Shown piece after piece: positions 1-7,559 of a stretch of 64,000 nt of DNA. Position 1 is the stretch's first letter. Every line of letters starts with the position of its first letter. The notes under the pieces were generated by a model, which saw nothing but the letters and a program-made list of their open reading frames with translations, did not search any database and had not been told where the DNA came from. The position numbers and the translations under genes are program-made. Location of the stretch: assembly GCA_050008465.1 (NCBI GenBank), contig JBEKMO010000019.1:3110-67109 (forward strand), in the 5' to 3' direction. Source of the DNA: Fen-330 sp050008465 (GTDB lineage: Bacteria > Acidobacteriota > Terriglobia > Bryobacterales > Bryobacteraceae).

Positions 1-471
1 CGAGAATTCCAGCGGCGGCTTGTTCCAGTGCGTTTCGAGGAAGGCGTTGACCCCGCGCGCGTACGCCGCCAGCGCGGCACGATCCGCCGCCGCGAGCAGG
101 TCCGCGTGTTGCTCGGCGATGCGCTCCATCCGCAGCCGGCGCGCCTCGCGGTCCGCCTCCAGCGCAGCCACCCCGAAGACCTCCGCCAGCCGCCCGGCGG
201 CCACCCGCCGCAGCACGTCCATCTGCCACAGCCGGTCCTGCGCGGTCGCGTAGCCCTGGAGGAACAGCGCGTCCTCGATGGTCGCGGCGGTGATGTGCGG
301 CACGCCCAGCGCGTCGCGCTCGACCGTGGCCTTCCCGCCGACTGCCGTCCTCAGCGTTCCCGACGTCTGTGGCAGCGGCCGCCAGACGAACCACCAGGCC
401 GCGGACAGCGCCAGCACCGCCAGGAGGCCGATAGTTATGTTCAAATACTTGAGGACGCGTTTTAAGGCCAC
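1..471 (-). CDS. Penicillin amidase family hydrolase, N-terminal part (truncated by window edge)
   Basis: The reverse strand reads open from position 471 to the left edge, 157 codons. The GTG at 471-469 is the first plausible start, with an in-frame TAG three codons upstream. An N-terminal hydrophobic anchor (LAVLALSAAWWFVWRPLP) is followed by the family hallmarks VERDALGVPHITA, GYATAQDRLWQMD and AAGRLAEVFG. Members (penicillin/acyl-homoserine-lactone acylases) are exported Ntn hydrolases that cleave amide-linked acyl groups; the autoprocessing site and nucleophile Ser lie outside this window, so activity and substrate cannot be judged. It is divergent from the CNNM protein, with 25 bp between the starts. 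Confidence 0.85.
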   Translation of the reverse strand, partial: MALKRVLKYLNITIGLLAVLALSAAWWFVWRPLPQTSGTLRTAVGGKATVERDALGVPHITAATIEDALFLQGYATAQDRLWQMDVLRRVAAGRLAEVFGVAALEADREARRLRMERIAEQHADLLAAADRAALAAYARGVNAFLETHWNKPPLEFS

Positions 472-496
472 GCCACGATTCTACTGGAACCAGCGT

Positions 497-1825
497 ATGG
501 AAGAGACCTATTTCGGCTACCGATTCCTTCTGCTCGGCTTCATCGTCGGGCTGAATGCATTCTTCGCTTCCGCGGAGATGTCGCTCATCTCGACCCGGCC
601 ATCGCGCTTGCGGGAACTGGCCGGCGCCGGCGCGGTCGGCGCGCAGGCCGCGCTCAACTTGCTGAGCCACCCGGAGCGCCTGCTCGCCACCGTGCAGCTC
701 GGGGTCACCCTCGCCGCGCTCGGCGCCGGCTGGGCCGGTGAAGACACCTTCTACCAGGCGCTCCTTGCTCTCCTCCCGCCGGTTTCCGCGCCCCGGATTC
801 AAGCACTGCTCCACGGCGCCAGCTTCGTCCTCGCGTTTCTCGCGCTGACTTTCTGCATGGTGGTGCTCGGCGAAGTGGTTCCCAAGAACTTCGGCATCAA
901 GCTGGCCGAGCGCTACGCGGTCGTCGCGGCCCCGCTGCTGCTGCTCTTCTACCGCCTCTCCCAACCGTTCATTTTCGTGCTGGAGCGCTCCTCGGCCGCG
1001 GTCTCGCGCGCGATGGGATTGCGCCCGGGCGCGTCCGGCGCCGGCCACTCGATCGAGGAACTGAAGCTGATTGCCTCCTCGGTTCGCGCCACCGGCCTCA
1101 TGTCTCCCTTCGAAGAGACCGCCCTGGGCCGCTTGCTCGACCTGTCCAGCCTCTCCGTGCGGGAGGTGATGGCGCCTCGGAACAACATCGTCTCGATCTC
1201 CATCGAAGCCTCCCTCGACGGCGCGCTGCGGACGCTGGTCGAGAACCAATACACCCGCGTGCCGGTCTATGAACGCGAGCCGCAGAATATCGTCGGCATT
1301 CTCCACTACAAGGACCTGCTGCCCCTGTGGCGCAGGATGCGCATCGCCGGACGCTCCAACGTACCCGTGCCCGACCTCAACCTGCGCGCCTTGCTCCACA
1401 AGCCCCTGGTCGTCCCCGAAAGCAAGCCGCTCAACCAAATGATCGACGAGTTCCGGCGGAACCACGCGCACATGGCGCTGGTCGTCGATGAATTCGGCAC
1501 CATCGTCGGCCTGGTCACCCTGGAGGACGTGCTGGAACAGATTTTCGGCGAGATTGAAGACGAGCACGATCCCCACCGTCCCCGGCCTTCCCTCGGCGTA
1601 TCCGTGCTCGAGCTGGAAGGCGTAATCCCGATCCGCGATCTCGAAACCCAGTACGGAATCGAGCTGCCCACCAGCGCGGGTTTCGAGACACTCGCCGGTT
1701 TTCTGCTCTTCCGCCTGGGCTACATCCCGAAAGCCGGCGAGACCCTCGAGCACGACGCCCGCCGCTTCACCATCCTTGAGATGGACGGCAAGCGCATCGC
1801 CAAAGTCAGGATCGAGAAATTGTAG
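497..1825 (+). CDS. CNNM/CBS-domain membrane protein (HlyC/CorC family)
   Basis: 442 aa. An N-terminal CNNM (DUF21) membrane domain occupies roughly residues 1-190, with hydrophobic segments near residues 8-28 (LLLGFIVGLNAFFASAEMSL), 90-130 and 140-160. A CBS pair follows (REVMAPRNNIVSI and the segment ending VVDEFGTIVGLVTLEDVLEQI), then a C-terminal CorC/HlyC domain. This is the usual architecture of bacterial CorC-like Mg2+ efflux-associated proteins; the old haemolysin name is historical. The ATG at 497 begins the canonical N-terminus; the open frame continues upstream to 278 but would overlap the divergent amidase gene. The 3' end overlaps the convergent radical SAM gene by 20 bp. Confidence 0.88.
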   Translation: MEETYFGYRFLLLGFIVGLNAFFASAEMSLISTRPSRLRELAGAGAVGAQAALNLLSHPERLLATVQLGVTLAALGAGWAGEDTFYQALLALLPPVSAPRIQALLHGASFVLAFLALTFCMVVLGEVVPKNFGIKLAERYAVVAAPLLLLFYRLSQPFIFVLERSSAAVSRAMGLRPGASGAGHSIEELKLIASSVRATGLMSPFEETALGRLLDLSSLSVREVMAPRNNIVSISIEASLDGALRTLVENQYTRVPVYEREPQNIVGILHYKDLLPLWRRMRIAGRSNVPVPDLNLRALLHKPLVVPESKPLNQMIDEFRRNHAHMALVVDEFGTIVGLVTLEDVLEQIFGEIEDEHDPHRPRPSLGVSVLELEGVIPIRDLETQYGIELPTSAGFETLAGFLLFRLGYIPKAGETLEHDARRFTILEMDGKRIAKVRIEKL

Positions 1826-2933
1826 CTATTCCTCTCCGCAGCGGCGCGAGCGCCTTCGCGTAAACAGTCTTGTAGGCCGCGCAGAAGTAGTCCAGGTCCT
1901 CGAACCGCCGCCGCGGCCCGTGGCGGTATTTGGGGCACCCGCGGCGGCAGACCGGCTGATACTCGCAGGCCTGACACTCCGGCGCCGCGAGCGTCTTCGT
2001 CGCGGCAAAACCGTGGCGCCGCTCCCGCCGCGCGATCTCCGCCCAGGAATCCACCATCACGTTGCCCAGCATCCATTCCCGCTTGACGAAGAAATCGCAC
2101 GGGTAGACGTCGCCATTGAACTCCACCACGCAATAGCTGTCGCAGGTCTCGTGGAGCGAACAATCGCCCGGTTTCCGGCCGGCCAGCGCCTCGGCGAGGT
2201 TGTCGAAGCAGCGAATCCGCGCCTTGCGTCGCTCCGGCCACCACAGCTCGAACGTCTCCGCGAGGAACCGCCCGTATTGCTCTGGCGTGATGCTCGGGGG
2301 CAGCGGATTGCCCTGCCCGTCGAACTCGGCCAGCGGGATGTACTGGATGTAGTCGACGCCCAGCCCGCGGAAGAAGCGGTAAACCTCGTTCGGCTTTCCC
2401 ACGTTCGCCTGGCTCAGCAGGCACAGGACGTTGAACTCCACGTGGTTCTTACTGAGGGTCTCGATCCCGCGCATCACCTGCCGCCACGTGCCCTGCCCCG
2501 CCTTGTTCCGCCGGTGGACGTCGTGCATCTCCTGGGGTCCATCGAGCGACACCCCGACCAGCCAGTGGTACTCTCCGAACAGCGCGCACCAATCCTCGTC
2601 GATCAGGATGCCATTGGTCTGGATGGAGTTGCTTACGCTCTGCCCGTCTCGCCCGTACTGCTTCTCGAACTCGATGAGCTTCTCGAAGAACCTCAAGCCC
2701 GCCAGCATCGGTTCGCCGCCCTGAAACGCCAGCACGCTTTGGGGATAGGAGTAGAACAGGAACGTATCCACCAGCCGCTCCAGCGTCTCCAGGCTCATCT
2801 GCCGCGCGGGCAGCGATCGGTAGGGATCGGCCTCGCGGTCCAGGTAGAAGCAGTAGGCGCAATCCAGGTTGCACACCGCCGACACCGGCTTCACCAGCAG
2901 GGAACCGATGCGCGGCACGGTTCCGGTACCCAT
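1806..2933 (-). CDS. Radical SAM/SPASM enzyme, anaerobic sulfatase-maturase type
   Basis: 375 aa from the ATG at 2933; an in-frame ATG at 2969 would add 12 residues and leave only 7 bp to the divergent gene. The radical SAM cluster motif is CNLDCAYC (C21, C25, C28). Downstream are the GGEP motif (FQGGEPML) and a C-terminal SPASM region with many cysteines (CSLHETCDSYC, YPCDFF, CQACEYQPVCRRGC, YFCAAYK), which would bind auxiliary Fe-S clusters. The pattern and length match AslB/AtsB-type anaerobic sulfatase-maturating enzymes, which convert an active-site Cys or Ser of sulfatases to formylglycine. No sulfatase gene is seen in this window. Function on other peptides is possible. Confidence 0.85.
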   Translation of the reverse strand: MGTGTVPRIGSLLVKPVSAVCNLDCAYCFYLDREADPYRSLPARQMSLETLERLVDTFLFYSYPQSVLAFQGGEPMLAGLRFFEKLIEFEKQYGRDGQSVSNSIQTNGILIDEDWCALFGEYHWLVGVSLDGPQEMHDVHRRNKAGQGTWRQVMRGIETLSKNHVEFNVLCLLSQANVGKPNEVYRFFRGLGVDYIQYIPLAEFDGQGNPLPPSITPEQYGRFLAETFELWWPERRKARIRCFDNLAEALAGRKPGDCSLHETCDSYCVVEFNGDVYPCDFFVKREWMLGNVMVDSWAEIARRERRHGFAATKTLAAPECQACEYQPVCRRGCPKYRHGPRRRFEDLDYFCAAYKTVYAKALAPLRRGIATISRS

Positions 2934-2976
2934 GCGAGCACCCAGTGTATCACCCGTTCCGCGGTACATTGCCTTT

Positions 2977-3690
2977 ATGACCGTTGCCGATCTTCTTGCT
3001 CAAGTCCGCTCCGGGTTGGCCGCGCACGTGGATCCCGAGTACCGCCAAGGCGCCCTGAATTTCTTTCGCGAGCCCGTCGACCTCTGGGGCGTCCGAGCGT
3101 TCCACGTGAAACATATTGCCCGCGCCGCTTACCACGAAGTGAAGAGCTGGCTGGCCGCCAACCGCGACGAGTTTGCCAACGAGCTATGGAAGAGCGGCAA
3201 GCTCGAGGAATCGAGCGTCGCGATCTGCGTGTACCGCCGTTTCCGCAAGCAGTGCGCCGCGCGCGAATTCCGGCTCTTTGAACGCTGGATCGGCCGCTAT
3301 GTGACCAACTGGGCGAACTGCGACGGCGTCTCCTCCTGGCTGCTGGCCGCCTGCCTCGAGAATGAGCCCGCCTGGATCCGGCGCCTCCCCGCCTGGACCC
3401 GCTCCAGAAACCGCTGGAAGCGCCGCGCCGCCATCGTTTCGCTCTTGCAGGAAGCCAAGCAGGGCCGCCACACCGGTGCGATTCTCGATATCGCCGCGAG
3501 GCTGCTCAGCGACCCCGACGACATGGTGCAGAAAGGCGTGGGCTGGGTCCTGAAGGAAGCCTATCCCAAGAGGCCCCGCGAAGTCGTCGCCTTCCTGAAG
3601 CCCCGCGCTGGCACCACGCCCCGCCTGGTTCTGCGCATCGCCGCCGAGAAGATGACTCCGCGCGACCGCGCCATCGTCCTGGCCAAGTGA
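2977..3690 (+). CDS. DNA alkylation repair protein, AlkD-like HEAT-repeat glycosylase
   Basis: 237 aa. The ATG at 2977 gives the family N-terminus (ADLLAQVRSGLAAHVDPEYRQG). The all-helical HEAT-like organisation and the W112-A-N-C-D116 motif correspond to the Trp/Asp catalytic pair of AlkD, a glycosylase that excises N3- and N7-alkylated bases without base flipping. The C-terminal block DMVQKGVGWVLKEAYPKRP is also typical of the family. It is divergently arranged with the radical SAM gene; the short intervening region must hold both promoters. Known members work alone, so the context adds little. Confidence 0.85.
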   Translation: MTVADLLAQVRSGLAAHVDPEYRQGALNFFREPVDLWGVRAFHVKHIARAAYHEVKSWLAANRDEFANELWKSGKLEESSVAICVYRRFRKQCAAREFRLFERWIGRYVTNWANCDGVSSWLLAACLENEPAWIRRLPAWTRSRNRWKRRAAIVSLLQEAKQGRHTGAILDIAARLLSDPDDMVQKGVGWVLKEAYPKRPREVVAFLKPRAGTTPRLVLRIAAEKMTPRDRAIVLAK

Positions 3691-3821
3691 TTCTGCGCAC
3701 GGCTAGCGCCCTCAGGCAGGCGGGCGCCGCTTGTCCGGCGGAGCCGGCATGCCGCGCGGTTAGCGCGTCCTTGCGGAATGTCCCGGACTGGGGTATCTTC
3801 TTTCCATACGCCGGAGGAACC

Positions 3822-4091
3822 ATGTTCCGTTCATCGACGGGCTTCAAGGCGCAATACCATTACCTCACGCTGCTGGTGGCGTCGGACTTCGACGAATGGC
3901 GGATCGTGCTCACGGGCCCGGGGCTCACCATTCATGGCCACCGCCAGTTCAGCGAAGCCAAGGCCAAGCAGCACGCATTCGCCATTGCCGAGAGCTACTT
4001 CCAGCAGGAAAAGCACGAGGACCTGCCGGCCTTGCCGCAGGTCGACTGGGCGCCGCTACAGGACGGCGAGTGGCTCAACTGGCGTCCCTGA
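3822..4091 (+). CDS. Conserved small hypothetical protein
   Basis: 89 aa, family not recognised. The ATG at 3822 has a good ribosome-binding site (GGAGGA, 3813-3818) three bases upstream. The protein is soluble, rich in aromatic and charged residues (YHYLTLLVASDFDEWRIVL), with no signal peptide or membrane segment. It reads as a small alpha/beta domain followed by a proline/tryptophan-rich tail (PALPQVDWAPLQDGEWLNWRP). The preceding 131 bp contain no gene that I can support. A related-looking ribosome-binding site drives the 18-codon frame 75 bp downstream, so the two may be cotranscribed. Confidence 0.6.
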   Translation: MFRSSTGFKAQYHYLTLLVASDFDEWRIVLTGPGLTIHGHRQFSEAKAKQHAFAIAESYFQQEKHEDLPALPQVDWAPLQDGEWLNWRP

Positions 4092-4165
4092 CTGCTTTCC
4101 CTGATATGCTGCGGTTTCCGGACTCATTCCGATGTATTGATTCTCACGACAAGGAGGAATGCCCG

Positions 4166-4222
4166 ATGGCCTGCAAGACCAAGCCCAAGCCCGCCAAGGC
4201 GCCGGCCAAGAAGAAGAAGTAG
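4166..4222 (+). CDS. Possible 18-aa lysine/proline/alanine-rich peptide
   Basis: 18 codons starting at the ATG at 4166 and ending with TAG at 4220-4222. The peptide is M-A-C-K-T-K-P-K-P-A-K-A-P-A-K-K-K-K. The main support is a near-perfect Shine-Dalgarno sequence (AAGGAGGA, 4151-4158) seven bases before the start, and a GC-rich hairpin just after the stop. It resembles the basic tails of some nucleic-acid-binding proteins, but it is too short for homology arguments. It could instead be a translated leader or chance. Confidence 0.35.
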   Translation: MACKTKPKPAKAPAKKKK

Positions 4223-4234
4223 CTCTTCGGGGAC

Positions 4235-4256
4235 GCCGGCGGCGCCGACCGCCGGC
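4235..4256. terminator. GC-rich hairpin between convergent genes
   Basis: Perfect 8-bp inverted repeat GCCGGCGG / CCGCCGGC (4235-4242 and 4249-4256) with a 6-base loop. It lies between the 3' end of the 18-codon frame (+) and the 3' end of the ABC permease (-), where a shared terminator would be expected. There is no T tract on either side, so intrinsic termination is not demonstrated. Confidence 0.3.
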
Positions 4257-4265
4257 GCTCCCGCA

Positions 4266-5483
4266 CTAAATGACGTCGGCGAAGTTTCTCTTCAGCTTGT
4301 AGAACCAGGCGTGGCCGAGCAGGAACAAGACGGCCGAGAGCAGCCAGAGTTTCCAAAGCGGGCCGAAGGAGGGAGCGCGCCCTTCCAGGAAAATGTCTCG
4401 GTAGGCCTGGACGAGCACGAAGAAGGGGTTCTTGGCAAGGATGGCCATCGCCTGGGGCGGCAGGGATTCGACCGGGTAACAGATGGGCGTGAGGAAGAAC
4501 CAAAGGGTGAGCAGGAAACCGTTGATCTGGCCAAGGTCGCGGACGTAGACGCCCAGAGCGGCCAGGAACCAGCACAGGCCCAGGGTAAGAAGCAACTGGG
4601 GAATCAGCAGCAGGGGCAGCCAGGCCGCGGTGGCGGGTACTCCGCCGCGGGCCAGCAGCAGGCCGGCGACGAACACCACCAGCGCGAACAGCTCGGTGAC
4701 CAGCCCGGCGGCCGTCAGGTTCACCGGGAGCGTCTCCAGCGGGAAGACCAGCTTCTTGACGAAGTTGCGGTATTCGAGGATGACGAAGGGCGCGCGGCCA
4801 GCGGCTTCGCTGAAGGCCAGCCAGGGCAGCATCCCGCATAGGAAGTACAGGACGAACCCGGCGCGCGACGGATCGTTGTGAAACCTGGCGCGCAACACGA
4901 TCCCGAAGACGAAGAAATAGGTAGTCATCAGCAGGAGCGGGTTGAGCAGGGTCCAGAAGACACCGCCGAAGGAGCCGCGGTAGCGGCCGAGGACGTCGCG
5001 GCGCACCATCGAGCGGATGAGGCTGCGGTTGCGCCATAGGAGCGCGAGCGGGTACTGGAACCCCCGGCCGAAAGCGCGCACGAGGTTGCGCCGGCGCAGC
5101 GCGCCCATCGTCGTCTCCGCACTGCGGACCAAGCGCGCTCCCGCTTCGCCCACCTCTGCTTCGATCAGCAGGAACGGCGTGCCCTGCTGATAGTGCCAGC
5201 AGACGTTTTCGCGCATCGAAGAGACGAAGACGCGGTAGCGGCCGTGCTCGGGCGGCAGCTCCACCTCGACCTCGGCGTCCACGGACTCCCCCGGGGCGAG
5301 CGGGCGGGCGAGCGGCGAGCGCCGGCCATCCACGACCAGCGTATCGGTGTCCGGGTCGAGGATCTGGTAGCCGACGGCGTAGCCGTCCTCGGGCTTCCAC
5401 GTTTCGCCGGAGGAGTTGACGACGCGGAGGCGGGCGCGAATCGCGAGTGCCTGCTGGTCGACGCGAATCTCGGGCGCGCTCAT
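4266..5483 (-). CDS. Polysaccharide-export ABC transporter permease (Wzm-like) with N-terminal extra domain
   Basis: 405 aa. The C-terminal 260 residues are an ABC-2 type permease: LIRSMVRRDVLGRYRGSFGG before the first membrane helix, six or so hydrophobic helices, and the export-family ending GPLWKLWLLSAVLFLLGHAWFYKLKRNFADVI region. Such permeases move lipid-linked glycans across the inner membrane together with a Wzt ATPase. The first ~130 residues (ending GTPFLLIEAEV) form a soluble, beta-rich segment resembling the glycan-binding C-terminal domain found in some Wzt proteins; that assignment is inference. The start overlaps the preceding gene in an ATGA. No ATPase gene is present in the window. 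Confidence 0.82.
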   Translation of the reverse strand: MSAPEIRVDQQALAIRARLRVVNSSGETWKPEDGYAVGYQILDPDTDTLVVDGRRSPLARPLAPGESVDAEVEVELPPEHGRYRVFVSSMRENVCWHYQQGTPFLLIEAEVGEAGARLVRSAETTMGALRRRNLVRAFGRGFQYPLALLWRNRSLIRSMVRRDVLGRYRGSFGGVFWTLLNPLLLMTTYFFVFGIVLRARFHNDPSRAGFVLYFLCGMLPWLAFSEAAGRAPFVILEYRNFVKKLVFPLETLPVNLTAAGLVTELFALVVFVAGLLLARGGVPATAAWLPLLLIPQLLLTLGLCWFLAALGVYVRDLGQINGFLLTLWFFLTPICYPVESLPPQAMAILAKNPFFVLVQAYRDIFLEGRAPSFGPLWKLWLLSAVLFLLGHAWFYKLKRNFADVI

Positions 5484-7558
5484 TCGCTTCCGCCGTACAA
5501 CCAGGCCGGGTAGCGGCTGCGGGGGAGGCCGATCTTGCGGCCGACCGCGTAGATTCCCTCGTCGCGCAACTCGGTGGAATACTCGTAGCGTTCCAGCAGG
5601 CGGCGCACCCAGGCCAACTCCGGCCGGGGCTGGTCGTAGAATGGCCCGGTCTCGAGCAATCGCACCTCGAAGCCGGCGTCGTTGAGCAGCAGGCGGATCT
5701 CGAAGGGCGTGTATTCGCGGTTGTGGCGCGGGTCGATTTTGCCGTCGGGGGCGGGCCGGATGTACTGCGGGAACAGGCCGGGGTGGTAGCCCTGAAGGAT
5801 GGCCGAGATGGCGCGCAGGGAGGCGAGGTTGGGAGTGGTCAGCACCAGGTGGCCGCCGGGTCGCAGGATGCGATTCACTTCGCCCATCATGTGCATGGGG
5901 TCGACCGAGAGGTGCTCGACCAGCTCGCAGCACAGCACCGTGGCGAAATACTCGTCGGCGTAGGGAAAAACATCCTTCTCGGCATCGAAAAGCTCGACGT
6001 CGCACTCGAAGCGCTCGCCGTCCGTGGAGGTGACTTCGCGGTGCTCGACCACGCCGAGCTCGCCGTAATAGCAGCCGCGCACCTCGCCGTAGCCGAGCCG
6101 CTTGCGGAGCGCGGGGGCGACTTGCAGGTAGGTTCCCATCTCCAGGACGCGGTCGGCGGGCGAGCCGGGCGGCGTGATCTCGAGGGTTTTGGTGAGGCGC
6201 GAGAGATGCGCGTCGACGTAAGCGCGGAACAGGGGTTCAGTGGGCGCCCACTCCAGGATGTCGCTGTCGGAGGGAGGCGGGCCGGCGGACTCGGGCTCGG
6301 GGATGGCAGACTCAGGTGGGGCGGCAACAGGCTGAGGTGGCTGTCCCACGTCATTCTCGACAACCGCTCCCTCGTGGTCGCGGCTCGGAATCGGCACCTC
6401 CGAGCCGCGCACGCCAGCAAGCGGTGTCGGGGACAGCGCACTGGCTCCCGCCACGGATTCCAGGAACGACGCATACTGGCGCGCGACGCGCTCCCAGGTG
6501 CACTCGCGCTCGACCCACTGGCGGGCGCGCCGGCCATACTCCCGCGCGATTTCGGGGCGGGAGACCAGCAGGTTGAGGAACTCGAAGATCTGGTCTTCCT
6601 CGGTACTGTCTACGCGGACTTTGAGGCAGACGTCGTCGGGGAAATCGCGGAAGGAGCCGACATCGGAGACCAGCACGGGCCGGCTGAGGCCGAACGCACG
6701 CAGCAGGCTGCCGGAGCTCTCGCCGACGGTGGGGTAGCGGAGATTGAGGACGATGTCGCAGGCGGCGATGTGAGCGACGAAGTCGTCGATGGGGAGGAAG
6801 CCCAGCACGCGGACGCTGGCGGAGAGGCCCAGGCTGCGAATGAGCGATTGGACGGGAAAATCGGGATGCGGCTCGCCGGCCAGGATGAACTTGGCCCGGG
6901 GCTCGAGCCGAAGCAGGCGGCGGAAGGCTCGCAGGGATTCGGCAATGCGCTTGTAGGGTTTGAGGAAGCCGAAGATGCCGACCAGCGGGGTGGACTCGTC
7001 CACGCCGAGGCGCTCGCGGCAGGCCCAGCGATCGGCGGCGGGGACCCAGGCGCCGTGCGGGATGCGCGCGACGGGCCCTGGGAAGCCTGCGGCGCGGATC
7101 TGGTCGAGTACGCACTGGCTATGGACGATGATGGCGCGGGCGCGCTCCAGAACCCGGCGGATCATGGGCACGCCCTCGTAGTCCGGCCCAATCTCCAGGG
7201 CGCGGACGCGCTGGGCGTAAGCGAGCGCCGCCTCTCCGCCCTCGTATTCCACTTCGCCAAGGTAGGCGTCCCAGTCGCCGCCGCGGATGGTGAGGTCGGC
7301 GACCAGGTAGTGCAGGTTGGCTTCGTGCATCACCACCACGCCGGGATGCCGCAGCGCCATCTGGTAGACGAACTCGTGATAGGGATTGTTGCCAAGCTGG
7401 TAGAGGGCCAGGTCGAATCGCGCGGGATCGAAAGCGGCAGGCTCCCGGTCGAAGACTTCGACCCGGACCAGGCGGGCGAGCGGCTCGAGCAGGGCGGCCG
7501 AATAATCCGCGATGCCGCTTTTCGAAGGCGGCATGGGCGAAAAGAAGGCCAGCCGCAT
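5480..7558 (-). CDS. Fusion of GT4 glycosyltransferase and class I methyltransferase
   Basis: 692 aa. Residues 1-370 are a GT-B, family 4-like glycosyltransferase: FFSPMPPSKSGIADYSAALL at the N-terminus, FGFLKPYKRI, and the C-terminal LRYPTVGESSGSLLRAFGLSRPVLVSD nucleotide-sugar region. A Pro-rich linker (about 371-435) follows, then a SAM-dependent methyltransferase (VLEMGTYLQ, CCELVEHLSVDPMHMM, ILRPGGHLVLTTPN). Motif I is atypical because the usual GxGxG is absent. Residues ~379-399 of the linker are encoded by a palindromic repeat. The gene starts one base after the DUF3108 stop and overlaps the permease start, so all three are probably translated together. The likely role is assembly and methyl-capping of a surface glycan. 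Confidence 0.85.
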   Translation of the reverse strand: MRLAFFSPMPPSKSGIADYSAALLEPLARLVRVEVFDREPAAFDPARFDLALYQLGNNPYHEFVYQMALRHPGVVVMHEANLHYLVADLTIRGGDWDAYLGEVEYEGGEAALAYAQRVRALEIGPDYEGVPMIRRVLERARAIIVHSQCVLDQIRAAGFPGPVARIPHGAWVPAADRWACRERLGVDESTPLVGIFGFLKPYKRIAESLRAFRRLLRLEPRAKFILAGEPHPDFPVQSLIRSLGLSASVRVLGFLPIDDFVAHIAACDIVLNLRYPTVGESSGSLLRAFGLSRPVLVSDVGSFRDFPDDVCLKVRVDSTEEDQIFEFLNLLVSRPEIAREYGRRARQWVERECTWERVARQYASFLESVAGASALSPTPLAGVRGSEVPIPSRDHEGAVVENDVGQPPQPVAAPPESAIPEPESAGPPPSDSDILEWAPTEPLFRAYVDAHLSRLTKTLEITPPGSPADRVLEMGTYLQVAPALRKRLGYGEVRGCYYGELGVVEHREVTSTDGERFECDVELFDAEKDVFPYADEYFATVLCCELVEHLSVDPMHMMGEVNRILRPGGHLVLTTPNLASLRAISAILQGYHPGLFPQYIRPAPDGKIDPRHNREYTPFEIRLLLNDAGFEVRLLETGPFYDQPRPELAWVRRLLERYEYSTELRDEGIYAVGRKIGLPRSRYPAWLYGGSE
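6364..6424. repeat. Palindromic element embedded in the linker of the GT-methyltransferase gene
   Basis: 25-nt arms 6364-6388 and 6400-6424 share one symmetry axis and match at 19 of 25 positions, including a perfect 10-bp inner stem (6379-6388 with 6400-6409) and a 5-bp outer stem. It is read in frame as the linker peptide PLAGVRGSEVPIPSRDHEG. The left arm matches the left arm of the intergenic palindrome at 23319-23386 at 20 of 24 bases. Confidence 0.7.
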
Positions 7559-7559
7559 T

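Noticed and set aside
278..496. Longer reading of the CNNM gene starting at 278
   Set aside because: It would overlap the divergent penicillin amidase gene entirely; the conserved N-terminus begins at 497.
1776..3281. 501-codon plus-strand frame opposite the radical SAM gene
   Set aside because: Runs antisense to a gene with clear motifs; low-complexity Arg/Leu-rich translation typical of high-GC shadows.
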